A DNA stretch of 64,000 bases, from positions 868,001 through 932,000 of the forward strand of contig NZ_CP035926.1 of the NCBI RefSeq assembly GCF_004214815.1, read 5' to 3'. A program made the translations under genes and the position numbers. Source of the DNA: Aliarcobacter thereius LMG 24486 (GTDB lineage: Bacteria; Campylobacterota; Campylobacteria; Campylobacterales; Arcobacteraceae). The notes beneath the pieces were generated by a model, which saw only the letters and a list, made by a program, of their open reading frames with translations, made no database searches and was not told where the DNA came from. Positions 8,368 to 17,408 of this stretch are shown here, in pieces (positions within the stretch are counted from its first letter, which is position 1; each line of letters begins with the position of its first letter).

Positions 8368-9219
8368 ATGAAAACAATTTTAATATCAGGTGGAAGTGGT
8401 TTTGTTGGACAAAGTTTGCTTCAATTTTTTGAAAATCATAATTATAAAGTAAATATTTTAAGTAGAGAAACTTTAAATGATATTGAAAAATTAGATGAAA
8501 TTATAGAAAAAAGTGAAGTAATAATAAATCTAAGTGGTGCAAATATTATAAATAGATGGAGTAAAAAGTATAAAGAAATACTTTACAAAAGTAGAATTAA
8601 TACAACAAAAACTTTGGTAGAATCTATAAAAAGAGTTGAAAATAAGCCAAAATTATTTATATCCACTTCGGCTGTTGGAATTTATGATAATAAAGCTAAA
8701 TATGATGAAAATGGCTCTTTTTCAAATGATTTTTTATCAAAGCTTTGCCAAGATTGGGAAAAAGAGGTACAAAAGGCAAAAAATAATATTACAAAAGTAG
8801 CTATTTTTAGATTAGCAATTGTTTTAGGAGAAGATGGTGGAGCATTTAAAAAAATGATAACTCCTTTTAAATTTGGATTAGGTGGAGTTATTGGAAGTGG
8901 AAAACAATATTTTCCATATATTCATATAGAAGATTTACTAAGTGCTTATAAATTTGTAATACAAAATAAGTTTGATGGAACTTTTAATTTACTTGCTCCA
9001 AATATTACTACAAACTATGAATTTACAAAAACTTTAGGAAAAGTTTTAAATAGACCTACTATATTTCCAATTCCAGAATTTATATTAAAAATAATATTTA
9101 GTGAAGGTGCAAAAGTTTTAAGCGATGGACAAAATGTAGTTCCTAAAAGATTAATAGATTTAGGTTTTGAATTCAAGTATAAAAATATATATGAAACTTT
9201 GAAAAATTTAGTAAAATGA
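8368..9219 (+). CDS. TIGR01777-type NAD-dependent epimerase/SDR protein
   Basis: 283 residues. A Rossmann glycine motif GGSGFVGQS lies at the N-terminus, then INLSGANIINRWSKKYK, which is typical of the TIGR01777 (YfcH-like) family, and a C-terminal DUF1731-like segment ending at LIDLGFEFKY. The substrate of the family is not established. It overlaps the photolyase start as ATGA. Confidence 0.85.
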   Translation: MKTILISGGSGFVGQSLLQFFENHNYKVNILSRETLNDIEKLDEIIEKSEVIINLSGANIINRWSKKYKEILYKSRINTTKTLVESIKRVENKPKLFISTSAVGIYDNKAKYDENGSFSNDFLSKLCQDWEKEVQKAKNNITKVAIFRLAIVLGEDGGAFKKMITPFKFGLGGVIGSGKQYFPYIHIEDLLSAYKFVIQNKFDGTFNLLAPNITTNYEFTKTLGKVLNRPTIFPIPEFILKIIFSEGAKVLSDGQNVVPKRLIDLGFEFKYKNIYETLKNLVK

Positions 9220-10568
9220 AACAAATACTATGGTTTAGAAGAGATTTAAGAGTAGATGATAATGCTATATTATCAAATGCAAAAGATGAAGTTTTAGCAA
9301 TATTTATATTTGATAAGAATATTCTAAATAAGCTAGAAAAAGATGATAAAAGAGTTACTTTTATATATCAAAGTGTTTTAGAATTAAAAAAGAACTTACA
9401 AAAAATAGGGCTTGATTTAGCAATATTTTATGAAACACCAAAAGATGTTTTTACAAAACTAAAAAAAGATGGTTTTGATGAAATTTTAACTTCAATAGAT
9501 TTTGATGACTACGCAAAAAAAAGAGATGATGAGATTTCAAATATCTTACCTATAAAAAGATTTATTGATTCATTTTTAATTGATCCAAAAGATATTTTGA
9601 AACCAAATAAAACACCATATAAACTCTTTACAGCTTTTTATAACTCTTTAGAGTTCTTACATGATTCAAATAGTATAAAAGAGTTTGAAATTCCTAAAAA
9701 ATTAAAAAAAATAGATTTTAATTATAACTTTATTCCAACTCTTGAAGACTTAGGATTTATAAAACAAAAATTACCAAATTTTTTATATAGAAGTGCAGAT
9801 GAGTTAATAGATATTTTTTCAAAAAAAATCCAAAATTATCAAAAAGATAGAGATTATTTTTATTTAGATGCTAGTTCAAATTTATCTGTTCATTTAAGAT
9901 TTGGACTTATTTCTCCTAGAACTTTATTTAATAGAATCAAAAAATTAAATTCACCAAAAGAAGAGATAGCTTTTTATATTAGAGAGCTGTTTTGGAGAGA
10001 ATTTTATAACTATATTTTATACTATTTTCCAAAATCACAATTTGAAAATTTAAATGGTATAGAAATAAACTGGAATGAAAATGAAGAAGATTTTATAAAA
10101 TGGTGCAAAGGAGAAACAGGAGTTCCTATTATTGATGCTAGTATGAAATATTTAAATCAAACAGGACTTATGCATAATAGATTAAGAATGATAGTTTCTT
10201 CATATCTAACAAAAAATTTACTCATTGATTGGAAGAAAGGAGAAAAATATTTTGCTTTGAAACTTTTGGATTATGAAGCAAGTTCAAATATTGGTTCGTG
10301 GCAGTGGGCTGCTAGTACAGGAGTTGATAGTGTACCTTATTTTAGAGTTTTTAATCCTTACTTACAATCAAAAAAATTTGATAAAGATGCTGTTTTTATA
10401 AAAAGTGTCTTAGAAGAACTTAAAGATATATCACCAAAAATAATACATATAGAAAATGGTATTCAAGAAAATATATTTTTGAACTATCCAAGGCAAATTG
10501 TTGGGATATCTTATTCAAGAAATAGGGCTATCTTTGAATTTAAAAAATTAAAGCCCTTTAAGATATAA
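9216..10568 (+). CDS. phrB: Deoxyribodipyrimidine photolyase
   Basis: 450 residues. The N-terminal photolyase domain begins ILWFRRDLRVDDNA. The FAD-binding domain contains FWREFYNYILYYFP, CKGETGVPIIDASMKYL, HNRLRMIVSSYLTK and GSWQWAASTGVDSVPYFRVFNP, so the Trp and Asn positions that recognise a CPD are present. It repairs UV-induced pyrimidine dimers with light. Start ATG overlaps the SDR stop. Its last codons contain the promoter of mutS2 and two ARTAGGGC octamers occur within it. Gene context is DNA repair (mutS2 next). Confidence 0.93.
   Translation: MKQILWFRRDLRVDDNAILSNAKDEVLAIFIFDKNILNKLEKDDKRVTFIYQSVLELKKNLQKIGLDLAIFYETPKDVFTKLKKDGFDEILTSIDFDDYAKKRDDEISNILPIKRFIDSFLIDPKDILKPNKTPYKLFTAFYNSLEFLHDSNSIKEFEIPKKLKKIDFNYNFIPTLEDLGFIKQKLPNFLYRSADELIDIFSKKIQNYQKDRDYFYLDASSNLSVHLRFGLISPRTLFNRIKKLNSPKEEIAFYIRELFWREFYNYILYYFPKSQFENLNGIEINWNENEEDFIKWCKGETGVPIIDASMKYLNQTGLMHNRLRMIVSSYLTKNLLIDWKKGEKYFALKLLDYEASSNIGSWQWAASTGVDSVPYFRVFNPYLQSKKFDKDAVFIKSVLEELKDISPKIIHIENGIQENIFLNYPRQIVGISYSRNRAIFEFKKLKPFKI
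9404..9411 (+). repeat. Polar octamer AATAGGGC
   Basis: In phrB; spelled by Ile-Gly-Leu with the unusual Gly codon GGG. Confidence 0.6.
10521..10528 (+). repeat. Polar octamer AATAGGGC
   Basis: In phrB near its 3' end; Asn-Arg-Ala with AGG for Arg. Confidence 0.6.
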
Positions 10569-10569
10569 T
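10564..10569 (+). promoter_or_regulatory. -10 box for mutS2, probably giving a leaderless transcript
   Basis: A perfect TATAAT overlaps the phrB stop codon and ends 7 bases before the mutS2 ATG (10577). Transcription would begin at or next to the start codon. No Shine-Dalgarno lies in between (CTTCGCT). Confidence 0.6.
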
Positions 10570-10576
10570 CTTCGCT

Positions 10577-12778
10577 ATGGAAAAACTTATAACTAAACTT
10601 GATCTAAATGATTATATAGAAAATTTTAAAAAACTTTTTGCTAGAGAAAAATCTATTATTTTGGAAGGTGATATAAATATTCACTTTAAGATTATAGAAG
10701 AGCTTTCAAAATATAATTTTAATGCTCCTAAGAGTGTTGAAAACCTTGATTCAGAACTTATTCATCTTCAAAAGCAAGGTGTATTAAAAATATATGAAAT
10801 ATATGAATTTGTAAAAATTATTAACTATTTTTTATATTTAAAAAGATTTAATTTTGAAGGAAAACTTCTTGAATGGATGGAAAAAATTGTTATTCCAAAT
10901 GAGATATTAAATATTTGTAATTTTTTTGATGATAAATCAAAATTAAAAAATGGAATAAATGAAGATTTAGACAATATAAAAGAAGCAATAAATAGAAACA
11001 AAGAAGAGATAAAACAAAGTTTATATAAGCTTGTAAACTCTCCAAAACTAAGAACTTATCTTGTAGATATGCAAGTTCATTTTATAAATAGTGAAGAGTG
11101 TTTATTGGTTCGAGGTGGATTTAATCATGCTTTAAATGCAAGTGTAATTGATAGATCAAACTCTGGGTTCTTTTATGTTGTTCCTCATAGTATTAGTGAG
11201 TTAAAACAAAAAAGAAGTGATTTAGAAAATAAACAAGAAGAGATTTTATTTAAGATTTGTAAAGAGATATCTCATATCTTTGAAAAAAATCTTCTATTTT
11301 TAAAGTTTATAAATAAAGAGTTTGATAAGTTTGATCATTATCAAGCTAGAATATTTTTCTCAAAAATAGATGACAAAAACTTTATTTTACCTACAAAAGA
11401 TGGAATAAATAAACTTGTAGAGTTTTCTCATCCAGCTTTAGTAAATGCAAAACCAATTAGTGTAGATTTTTCTAAAAAAGTAATTATGCTAACAGGAGTA
11501 AATGCTGGTGGAAAAACAATGATGCTAAAATCTATTTTAAGTGCTATTTTTTTATCTAAATATTTACTTCCTTATAAAACACATAAAAGTACAGTTGTAA
11601 GTAATTTTAAATCAATAAACGCTATTTTAGATGATCCACAAAGTGTAAAAAATGATATATCTACTTTTGCTGGAAGAATGTTAGAATTTTCTAAATTATT
11701 TGAAGTTAAAAATGCAATAATTGGTGTTGATGAGATTGAACTAGGAACAGACTCTGATGAAGCAGCTAGTTTATTTAAAGTAATAATTGAAGATTTAATA
11801 AAAAATGATATTAAAATCATAATAACAACACACCATAAAAGATTAGCTGCTCTTATGGCAGCAAATCCAGATGTTGAGCTTATTGCTGCACTTTATGATG
11901 AAGAGAATCAAAGACCAACTTATGAGTTTTTACAAGGAACTATTGGTAAGTCATATGCTTTTGAAACAGCACTAAGATATAAAATCCCTTTAGGTGTTGT
12001 AAAAAGAGCAAAAGAGGTTTATGGAGAAGACAAAGATAGATTAAATGAACTTATTGAAAGAAGTAGTGAACTTGAAAGAGAATATAGGCAGAAAATAGCA
12101 AATCTTGATAATGAAATTGAAAATTATAAGAGATTGACAAGCAATTTAAAAGAGCAAAAAGAGAGCTTAGATGAACATATTTATAGTGAGAAATCTAAAC
12201 TTCATAAAGAGTACAAAGATGCTAGAGATGAAGCAAAAAAAGCTATAAAAGCAAAACTTATAAAAGAATCACATCAGCACCTAAATATATCTCATAAAAT
12301 GGCAAAAGATATTGAAATTGAGAAAGTTCAAGAGCAAATAGAGTTTAAAGTAGGGGATAGAGTTAAATATAGAACTACAAAAGGAACTATTGTATCAATT
12401 AAAGGTGCAAAAGCATTTATTGAAAATGATATGGGAATTAAAGTTCAAGTTATGATTAGTGATTTAAGTAGAAGTGGAAATCCTCCACCAAAGATTCCTA
12501 CAAAAAAAGCTATTGTAAATATTGCTAAACCAGAAAGTGGAAATATAAAATTAGATTTACATGGACAAAGAGCAGAAGAAGCTATTGATAACTTGGATAA
12601 GTTTTTAAGTGATGCACTTTTGGCTGGATTTGAAGAGGTTTTAGTTTATCACGGAATTGGTACAGGAAAATTAGCATTTGCAGTAAAAGAGTTTTTGAAA
12701 AAGCATCCAAGAGTAAAAGGTTTTGAAGATGCTCATCCTAGTAGTGGAGGTTTTGGAGCTAAAGTTATAAAACTTTAA
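10577..12778 (+). CDS. mutS2: MutS2 recombination-suppressing ATPase/nuclease
   Basis: 733 residues. There is no N-terminal mismatch-binding domain; a helical core precedes Walker A GVNAGGKTMM (about 307-316), the ABC-type segment STFAGRMLEFSK, Walker B IIGVDEIELGTD and the TTHHKRLAAL switch. A long coiled coil (about 490-580) and a KOW-like stretch precede a C-terminal Smr nuclease domain beginning LDLHGQ (about 658) with YHGIGTGKL. MutS2 suppresses recombination and also acts on stalled ribosomes in some bacteria. The 3' end overlaps the convergent membrane protein gene by 4 bases. Confidence 0.93.
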   Translation: MEKLITKLDLNDYIENFKKLFAREKSIILEGDINIHFKIIEELSKYNFNAPKSVENLDSELIHLQKQGVLKIYEIYEFVKIINYFLYLKRFNFEGKLLEWMEKIVIPNEILNICNFFDDKSKLKNGINEDLDNIKEAINRNKEEIKQSLYKLVNSPKLRTYLVDMQVHFINSEECLLVRGGFNHALNASVIDRSNSGFFYVVPHSISELKQKRSDLENKQEEILFKICKEISHIFEKNLLFLKFINKEFDKFDHYQARIFFSKIDDKNFILPTKDGINKLVEFSHPALVNAKPISVDFSKKVIMLTGVNAGGKTMMLKSILSAIFLSKYLLPYKTHKSTVVSNFKSINAILDDPQSVKNDISTFAGRMLEFSKLFEVKNAIIGVDEIELGTDSDEAASLFKVIIEDLIKNDIKIIITTHHKRLAALMAANPDVELIAALYDEENQRPTYEFLQGTIGKSYAFETALRYKIPLGVVKRAKEVYGEDKDRLNELIERSSELEREYRQKIANLDNEIENYKRLTSNLKEQKESLDEHIYSEKSKLHKEYKDARDEAKKAIKAKLIKESHQHLNISHKMAKDIEIEKVQEQIEFKVGDRVKYRTTKGTIVSIKGAKAFIENDMGIKVQVMISDLSRSGNPPPKIPTKKAIVNIAKPESGNIKLDLHGQRAEEAIDNLDKFLSDALLAGFEEVLVYHGIGTGKLAFAVKEFLKKHPRVKGFEDAHPSSGGFGAKVIKL

Positions 12779-14106
12779 TCTCCAGTATTTATATCATCTG
12801 AAATCACTTTTTTAGTACATAATATCTTTTTAATTCTATTATCTTGTACTTCTAAAATTTCATAGCTACAATCTTTATCTTCTATTATCTCTCCAACAGT
12901 AGGAAGTCTTCCTATTAGGTTTAAAATTCTTCCACCTATTGTTACAGATATTTCATTTTTATCAAAATGAATTTCTAAAAGTTCTTCAACTTTTTCAATA
13001 TTTACAATTCCATCGAATTCATAGATATTTTCATCTATTTCTTGAATTAATTTATCATTTGGATCATGCTCATCTGTTGTTTCACCAATAATCTCTTCTA
13101 AAATATCATCCATAGTAATTAAACCAGAAGTTCCACCATATTCATCTACAACTAAAGCTAAGTGAATTCTACTTTTATTCATCCTTGTTAGAATTATAGA
13201 AATAGAAGTATTTTCAGGAACCATAATAATCGGTCTTACTAAAGAAGAGATATTAATCTCTTTATTTGTTAAAGCACTATTTAAGATATCTCTTGTATGA
13301 ACCATTCCTACAATATTATCTTTACCACCTATGCAGTAAGGATATCTTGTGTGTTGAGTGCTTGTTACTCTTCTTATGTTTTCTTCATAACTCTTTTCAG
13401 AGTTTAAACAAATCATATCTTTTCTAGGAGTCATAATTTCTTTTGCAACTGTTTCAGAAAAATCAACAGCATTTTTAATAATTTCACTCTCAACTGAATC
13501 AATATGTCCACCTCTGAAACTTTCATTTACAATGATTCTAAGCTCTTCTTCTGAGTGAGATAGTTCATGCTCTGTTGCTGGTTTTATACCTAAAGCTCTT
13601 ATAACAAAAGCAGCAACAATATCAAAAAATCTAATAAGTGGATAAAAAACTATCCAAAATATATAAAGTGGTCTTGCAATATATAAAACCATAACTTCAG
13701 CTTTTGCAATAGCAATAGATTTTGGAACAATCTCTCCAAAAACAACATGTAAAAAAGTAATCATAGAAAATGCAATGATAAAACTAACTGTATGAAGTAA
13801 TACAGGATTATTTGCAAGAAATGAAAAGTTTGCTTCTATTAGTTTTGCCAAAGTAGGTTCACCTATCCAACCAAGGGCTAGTGATGAAAATGTAATACCA
13901 AGTTGAGTTGCACTTAAATAAGTATCAAGAGAGTTTGACATTTTTAGTGCTAAAACAGCACCACCTTTTCCTTGTTTAACAAATTCTTCCAATTTTGTTC
14001 GCCTAACTTTAACAATTGCAAACTCTGAGAGAACGAAGAAACCATTTAAAAAAACTAAAAACACTGCTAATAAAAGCATTAAAATGGACTGTATATCGGG
14101 ATCCAA
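12775..14106 (-). CDS. CNNM/CorC-family membrane protein (hemolysin family)
   Basis: 443 residues. The order is a DUF21 membrane domain with about four helices (1-190), a pair of CBS domains (about 215-340, with MTPRKDMICL at the start and VVDEYGGTSGLITMDDILEEIIGE at the end), and a C-terminal CorC_HlyC domain (about 360-435). Such proteins are linked to Mg2+/Co2+ homeostasis; the hemolysin label is historical. It is monocistronic on the - strand, convergent with mutS2, and followed upstream by pldA in the same direction after 89 bases. Confidence 0.9.
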   Translation of the reverse strand: MDPDIQSILMLLLAVFLVFLNGFFVLSEFAIVKVRRTKLEEFVKQGKGGAVLALKMSNSLDTYLSATQLGITFSSLALGWIGEPTLAKLIEANFSFLANNPVLLHTVSFIIAFSMITFLHVVFGEIVPKSIAIAKAEVMVLYIARPLYIFWIVFYPLIRFFDIVAAFVIRALGIKPATEHELSHSEEELRIIVNESFRGGHIDSVESEIIKNAVDFSETVAKEIMTPRKDMICLNSEKSYEENIRRVTSTQHTRYPYCIGGKDNIVGMVHTRDILNSALTNKEINISSLVRPIIMVPENTSISIILTRMNKSRIHLALVVDEYGGTSGLITMDDILEEIIGETTDEHDPNDKLIQEIDENIYEFDGIVNIEKVEELLEIHFDKNEISVTIGGRILNLIGRLPTVGEIIEDKDCSYEILEVQDNRIKKILCTKKVISDDINTGD

Positions 14107-14195
14107 TTTTTTCCTTTAAGTTAAATTATTTTTTGAGTAAGAAATATAAACAATATTGACTTAATTTATGCTTTTTTTAATTGAAATATAAGTAA

Positions 14196-15053
14196 TTATC
14201 TTGTAATGCTAATCCCAAAACCAATATTTGTAACTTCTCTATCATAATCAATAAAACTATGACCATATCCATGACTTACTTGAAATAGAAAAAAAGTATT
14301 ATCGTTGTTTAGAAATTTAGGAAAAGGAATATTCCAATTTAATTCAGCATATCCTTTATTTTGGCTATTAAATCTTAAGTTATTTCTTAAAAGCAATTCA
14401 AAACTATGTTTTTTATAAAAATAGATTAATTTTAAATCTCCATAACCATAATATTTGTAAAAATCAGGATTATCATCAATATTATTTCTTTCAAGAATTC
14501 TATACCAAACTCTAGGAATTATAAAAAGATTATCAAATTGAAATGTACTTTCTATATAAAATCTATTTGATGATCTTGATTCTTCTTTATCTTTTCCATT
14601 TGACATATGGTATAAAGATAATCTAAGTAGTTTTAAATATTTATAATCTTTATAAAAATCTAAAAAAAGTTCTGGTTCATAAACTGTTTCTCTAAATGGT
14701 GCAGAATCAGCTGTTGTTTGCCAAAAAGATTTTTGAGTATATGCAACATTTAAAGTATCATTATCTGAAAAAAGATTACTAGCTAGATTCTTTTGTAAAC
14801 TAAATTGAAATATTGTTTCAATATCTTTTCTCTCACCTTCAAAATCATTAAAATAATAAGAAGCAGGTAAAATATAATTTGATTTAAAAGGTAATAAGCC
14901 AAAATTTTTTGTTGAATATTGTTTTATTGAATAATTTGTATCTTTTTCTTCTATTTTATTTATATTTTTCTCAAAATAGTTTTCAAGTTTTTCTTCTAAA
15001 TTATCATTTGCAAAACTTATTGAAATAAATAAAAAGTATAAAAATATTCTCAT
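14196..15053 (-). CDS. pldA: Outer membrane phospholipase A
   Basis: 285 residues from ATG 15053; a TTG two codons upstream is the alternative. Signal peptide of about 15 residues ends SISFA. The catalytic block YHMSNGKDKEESRSSNRFY matches the PldA HxSNG...SRSxNR signature with His149, Ser151 and Asn163. The C-terminus ends in an aromatic strand pattern typical of a beta barrel. It hydrolyses phospholipids that reach the outer leaflet of the outer membrane. It is divergent from rpe across a 118-base gap in which I saw no clear operator. Confidence 0.9.
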   Translation of the reverse strand: MRIFLYFLFISISFANDNLEEKLENYFEKNINKIEEKDTNYSIKQYSTKNFGLLPFKSNYILPASYYFNDFEGERKDIETIFQFSLQKNLASNLFSDNDTLNVAYTQKSFWQTTADSAPFRETVYEPELFLDFYKDYKYLKLLRLSLYHMSNGKDKEESRSSNRFYIESTFQFDNLFIIPRVWYRILERNNIDDNPDFYKYYGYGDLKLIYFYKKHSFELLLRNNLRFNSQNKGYAELNWNIPFPKFLNNDNTFFLFQVSHGYGHSFIDYDREVTNIGFGISITR

Positions 15054-15171
15054 AAACAATCTTTGTATTAAAATTTTGGCTTAATATTACATAAAAATTG
15101 GTTTATAGATTATAAAAGCGATAAAGTGATATACTTTTTTCTAATTTTATAAAACAAAGGTAAGATAAGAA

Positions 15172-15813
15172 ATGTTAGTTGCTCCATCTATATTGTCAGC
15201 AGATTTTGGAAATTTAGAAAAAGATATAAAAGCTATTTGTGATGCTGGATGTGATTTAGTTCATGTTGATGTTATGGATGGACATTATGTACCAAATTTA
15301 ACTATTGGACCTGTTGTTGTTGAAGCTGTTGCAAAAGTTGCTACAAAACCACTTGATATTCATTTAATGGTTGAAAATAACAACTTTTTTGTTGATCTTT
15401 TTGCTCCATTAAAACCAAAATATTTGTCTTTTCATATTGAAAGTGAGAAACATCCACATAGATTAATTCAAAAGATTAGAAGTTTAGGAATTAGTCCAGC
15501 TATTGTTTTGAATCCTCATACGAGAGTTGAGGATATTGAATATTTATTAGAAGATTTAGATATGGTTTTATTAATGTCAGTGAACCCTGGTTTTGGTGGA
15601 CAAAAATTCATACCAATAGTTATTGAAAAAGCAAAAAAATTAAAAGAACTTATAATCAAAAGAAATCCATCTTGTCTAATAGAAGTTGATGGTGGAGTTA
15701 GTAATAAAAACATAAAAGAGTTAAAAGAATCAGGAGTTGATATTGTTGTTGCTGGTTCTTATGTTTTTGGAAGTTCTAATTATGAAGAAGCGATTAAAAG
15801 CTTAAAAATATAA
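15172..15813 (+). CDS. rpe: Ribulose-phosphate 3-epimerase
   Basis: 213 residues, a TIM barrel. The motifs APSILSADFGNL, LVHVDVMDGHYVPN, DIHLMVEN, MSVNPGFGGQKF and IEVDGGV supply the metal ligands and phosphate site. It interconverts ribulose 5-phosphate and xylulose 5-phosphate in the pentose phosphate pathway. An AAAGG sits upstream of the ATG. It begins a three-gene run with trpF (10-base gap) and an exonuclease gene. Confidence 0.95.
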   Translation: MLVAPSILSADFGNLEKDIKAICDAGCDLVHVDVMDGHYVPNLTIGPVVVEAVAKVATKPLDIHLMVENNNFFVDLFAPLKPKYLSFHIESEKHPHRLIQKIRSLGISPAIVLNPHTRVEDIEYLLEDLDMVLLMSVNPGFGGQKFIPIVIEKAKKLKELIIKRNPSCLIEVDGGVSNKNIKELKESGVDIVVAGSYVFGSSNYEEAIKSLKI

Positions 15814-15823
15814 AGAAGCAAAA

Positions 15824-16417
15824 ATGAGAGTTAAAATTTGTGGAATTACAAACTATGAAGATGCAATAAATGCAGTAAATGCTGGTGCAAGTGCTTTGGG
15901 CTTTGTTTTTTATGAAAAATCTCCTAGATATATAAAACCACAAAATGCTCTACTTATAGTTGAAAAATTACCACCTTTTGTACAAATTGTTGGACTTTTT
16001 GTAAATGAAACTACTGAAAATATAAATAAAATATCTTTAGAATCAAAAATGCAAGTAGCTCAAATAATTGATGATAAAAATATAGTTGATTATTCAAAAT
16101 TAAATATAAAAGCTATAAAAGTTGTAAGAGTTAAGGAAAAAGAAGATTTAGAAAAACTTGAAAACATTTACTATTTGGTTGATGCTTTTGTTGATAGTTT
16201 TGGTGGAGCTGGGAAAAGAATAGATTTAGATTTCTTTAAAAATATAGATTGCTCAAAATTTATTCTTGCTGGAGGATTAAGCAAAGATAATTTAAAAGAG
16301 CTAAATGGTTTTGGGTTTTTTGCTATTGATGTAAGTAGTGCTGTTGAAAAAGAGAAAGGCAAAAAAGATAAAGAAAAGATGGAAGAGTTTTTGAAAGAAG
16401 CTTATGAAATCTTATAA
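15824..16417 (+). CDS. trpF: Phosphoribosylanthranilate isomerase
   Basis: 197 residues. The start VKICGITNYEDA, GFVFYEKSPRYI, QIVGLFVNE, VDAFVDSFGGAGKRIDLDF, FILAGGLSKDNL and DVSSAVE are diagnostic of TrpF. It performs the Amadori step of tryptophan synthesis. It stands apart from any other trp gene in the window and overlaps the exonuclease gene by 14 bases. Confidence 0.95.
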   Translation: MRVKICGITNYEDAINAVNAGASALGFVFYEKSPRYIKPQNALLIVEKLPPFVQIVGLFVNETTENINKISLESKMQVAQIIDDKNIVDYSKLNIKAIKVVRVKEKEDLEKLENIYYLVDAFVDSFGGAGKRIDLDFFKNIDCSKFILAGGLSKDNLKELNGFGFFAIDVSSAVEKEKGKKDKEKMEEFLKEAYEIL

Positions 16418-17219
16418 AAGATTAGTTCCATCACCAAATTCTCAATCAAATAAAATAACATTTATTGATCTTATAAGAAGATTAAAAAAAGAGCCCATAG
16501 AGTATGAAGAGTTTTTAAAATTATTAGAAAAGTGTACAGATAAATCTTTTGAAGATTCTCAATTAGAGTTTGAACTTCTATTAATAAATGGTTTTCCTCT
16601 TGATATTATTGATAATTTTGTATATTTAAAAACGACAAATACAAAAATAGAAGAGCAAACTTTTTGTATTGTTGATATTGAAACAAATGGAGGAACTCCT
16701 AAAAAAGGGCATCAAATTATTGAATTAGGTGCTGTAAAGTATAAAAATGGAGAAATTATAGATAAGTTTAACTCTTTGGTTTTTGCAAAAGATATTCCTA
16801 TTTTTGTTCAAGAAGTTACAAATATAACTGTTGATATGTTAAAAAATGCTCCACGATTGGATAAAGTTTTGCAAGAGTTTAAACTATTTTTAGCAGATGA
16901 TGTTTTTGTGGCACATGATATAAAATTTGATTATAACTTTATATCAGACTCTTTTGAAATATATAATCTAGGAAAACTTTTAAACCGTAAAATTTGCACT
17001 ATTGATTTAGCAAAAAGAACTATAAAATCAGAAAAATATGGATTAAGTACATTAAAAGAACTTTTAAATATAGATGTTAATAATCATCATAGAGCATATT
17101 TTGATGCTTTAACAACTAGTAAAATATTTGAGAAATCTATTTTAAATATTGATAAAAATATTGTAAAAACAGTTGAAGATTTGATAAGTTTTAGTAAATC
17201 AAATAATATTTTAAAGTAA
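16404..17219 (+). CDS. DnaQ-like 3'-5' exonuclease (DEDDh)
   Basis: 271 residues. An N-terminal region of about 85 residues of unknown role precedes a DEDDh exonuclease domain: Exo I VDIETNGG (about 90), Exo II AHDIKFDYNF and Exo III HHRAYFDALTT. This is the fold of the epsilon proofreading subunit of DNA polymerase III. The extra N-terminal domain resembles the Campylobacter-type DnaQ proteins, so it could be the replicative proofreader or a repair exonuclease. The start overlaps trpF by 14 bases. Confidence 0.82.
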   Translation: MKSYKRLVPSPNSQSNKITFIDLIRRLKKEPIEYEEFLKLLEKCTDKSFEDSQLEFELLLINGFPLDIIDNFVYLKTTNTKIEEQTFCIVDIETNGGTPKKGHQIIELGAVKYKNGEIIDKFNSLVFAKDIPIFVQEVTNITVDMLKNAPRLDKVLQEFKLFLADDVFVAHDIKFDYNFISDSFEIYNLGKLLNRKICTIDLAKRTIKSEKYGLSTLKELLNIDVNNHHRAYFDALTTSKIFEKSILNIDKNIVKTVEDLISFSKSNNILK

Positions 17220-17302
17220 ATGTGTCAAATTTGTAAAAAAATAAGATAATATTCATGAATTTTACTATCTTAGAAAAATAATAAGAATATAAAATATTGA
17301 AA

Positions 17303-17310
17303 AATAGGGC
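17303..17310 (+). repeat. Polar octamer AATAGGGC
   Basis: The only intergenic copy, between the exonuclease gene and ccsBA, at the base of a hairpin. Confidence 0.6.
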
Positions 17311-17342
17311 ATTTGTGATAAAATAATATATCAAAAAATGCC
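17308..17342. other. Intergenic hairpin ahead of ccsBA
   Basis: GGCATTT-TGATA pairs with TATCA-AAATGCC, a 12 bp stem with a small internal loop and an 8-base AT loop. It is the only clear structure in the 189-base gap. The 5' arm overlaps an ARTAGGGC octamer. No U-tract follows, so terminator function is uncertain. Confidence 0.4.
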
Positions 17343-17408
17343 AATTCATTAACTAAACATTAATAGCAAAAATGTAGAATTTTTCTATTAATTATAAAAG
17401 GATTTAAC

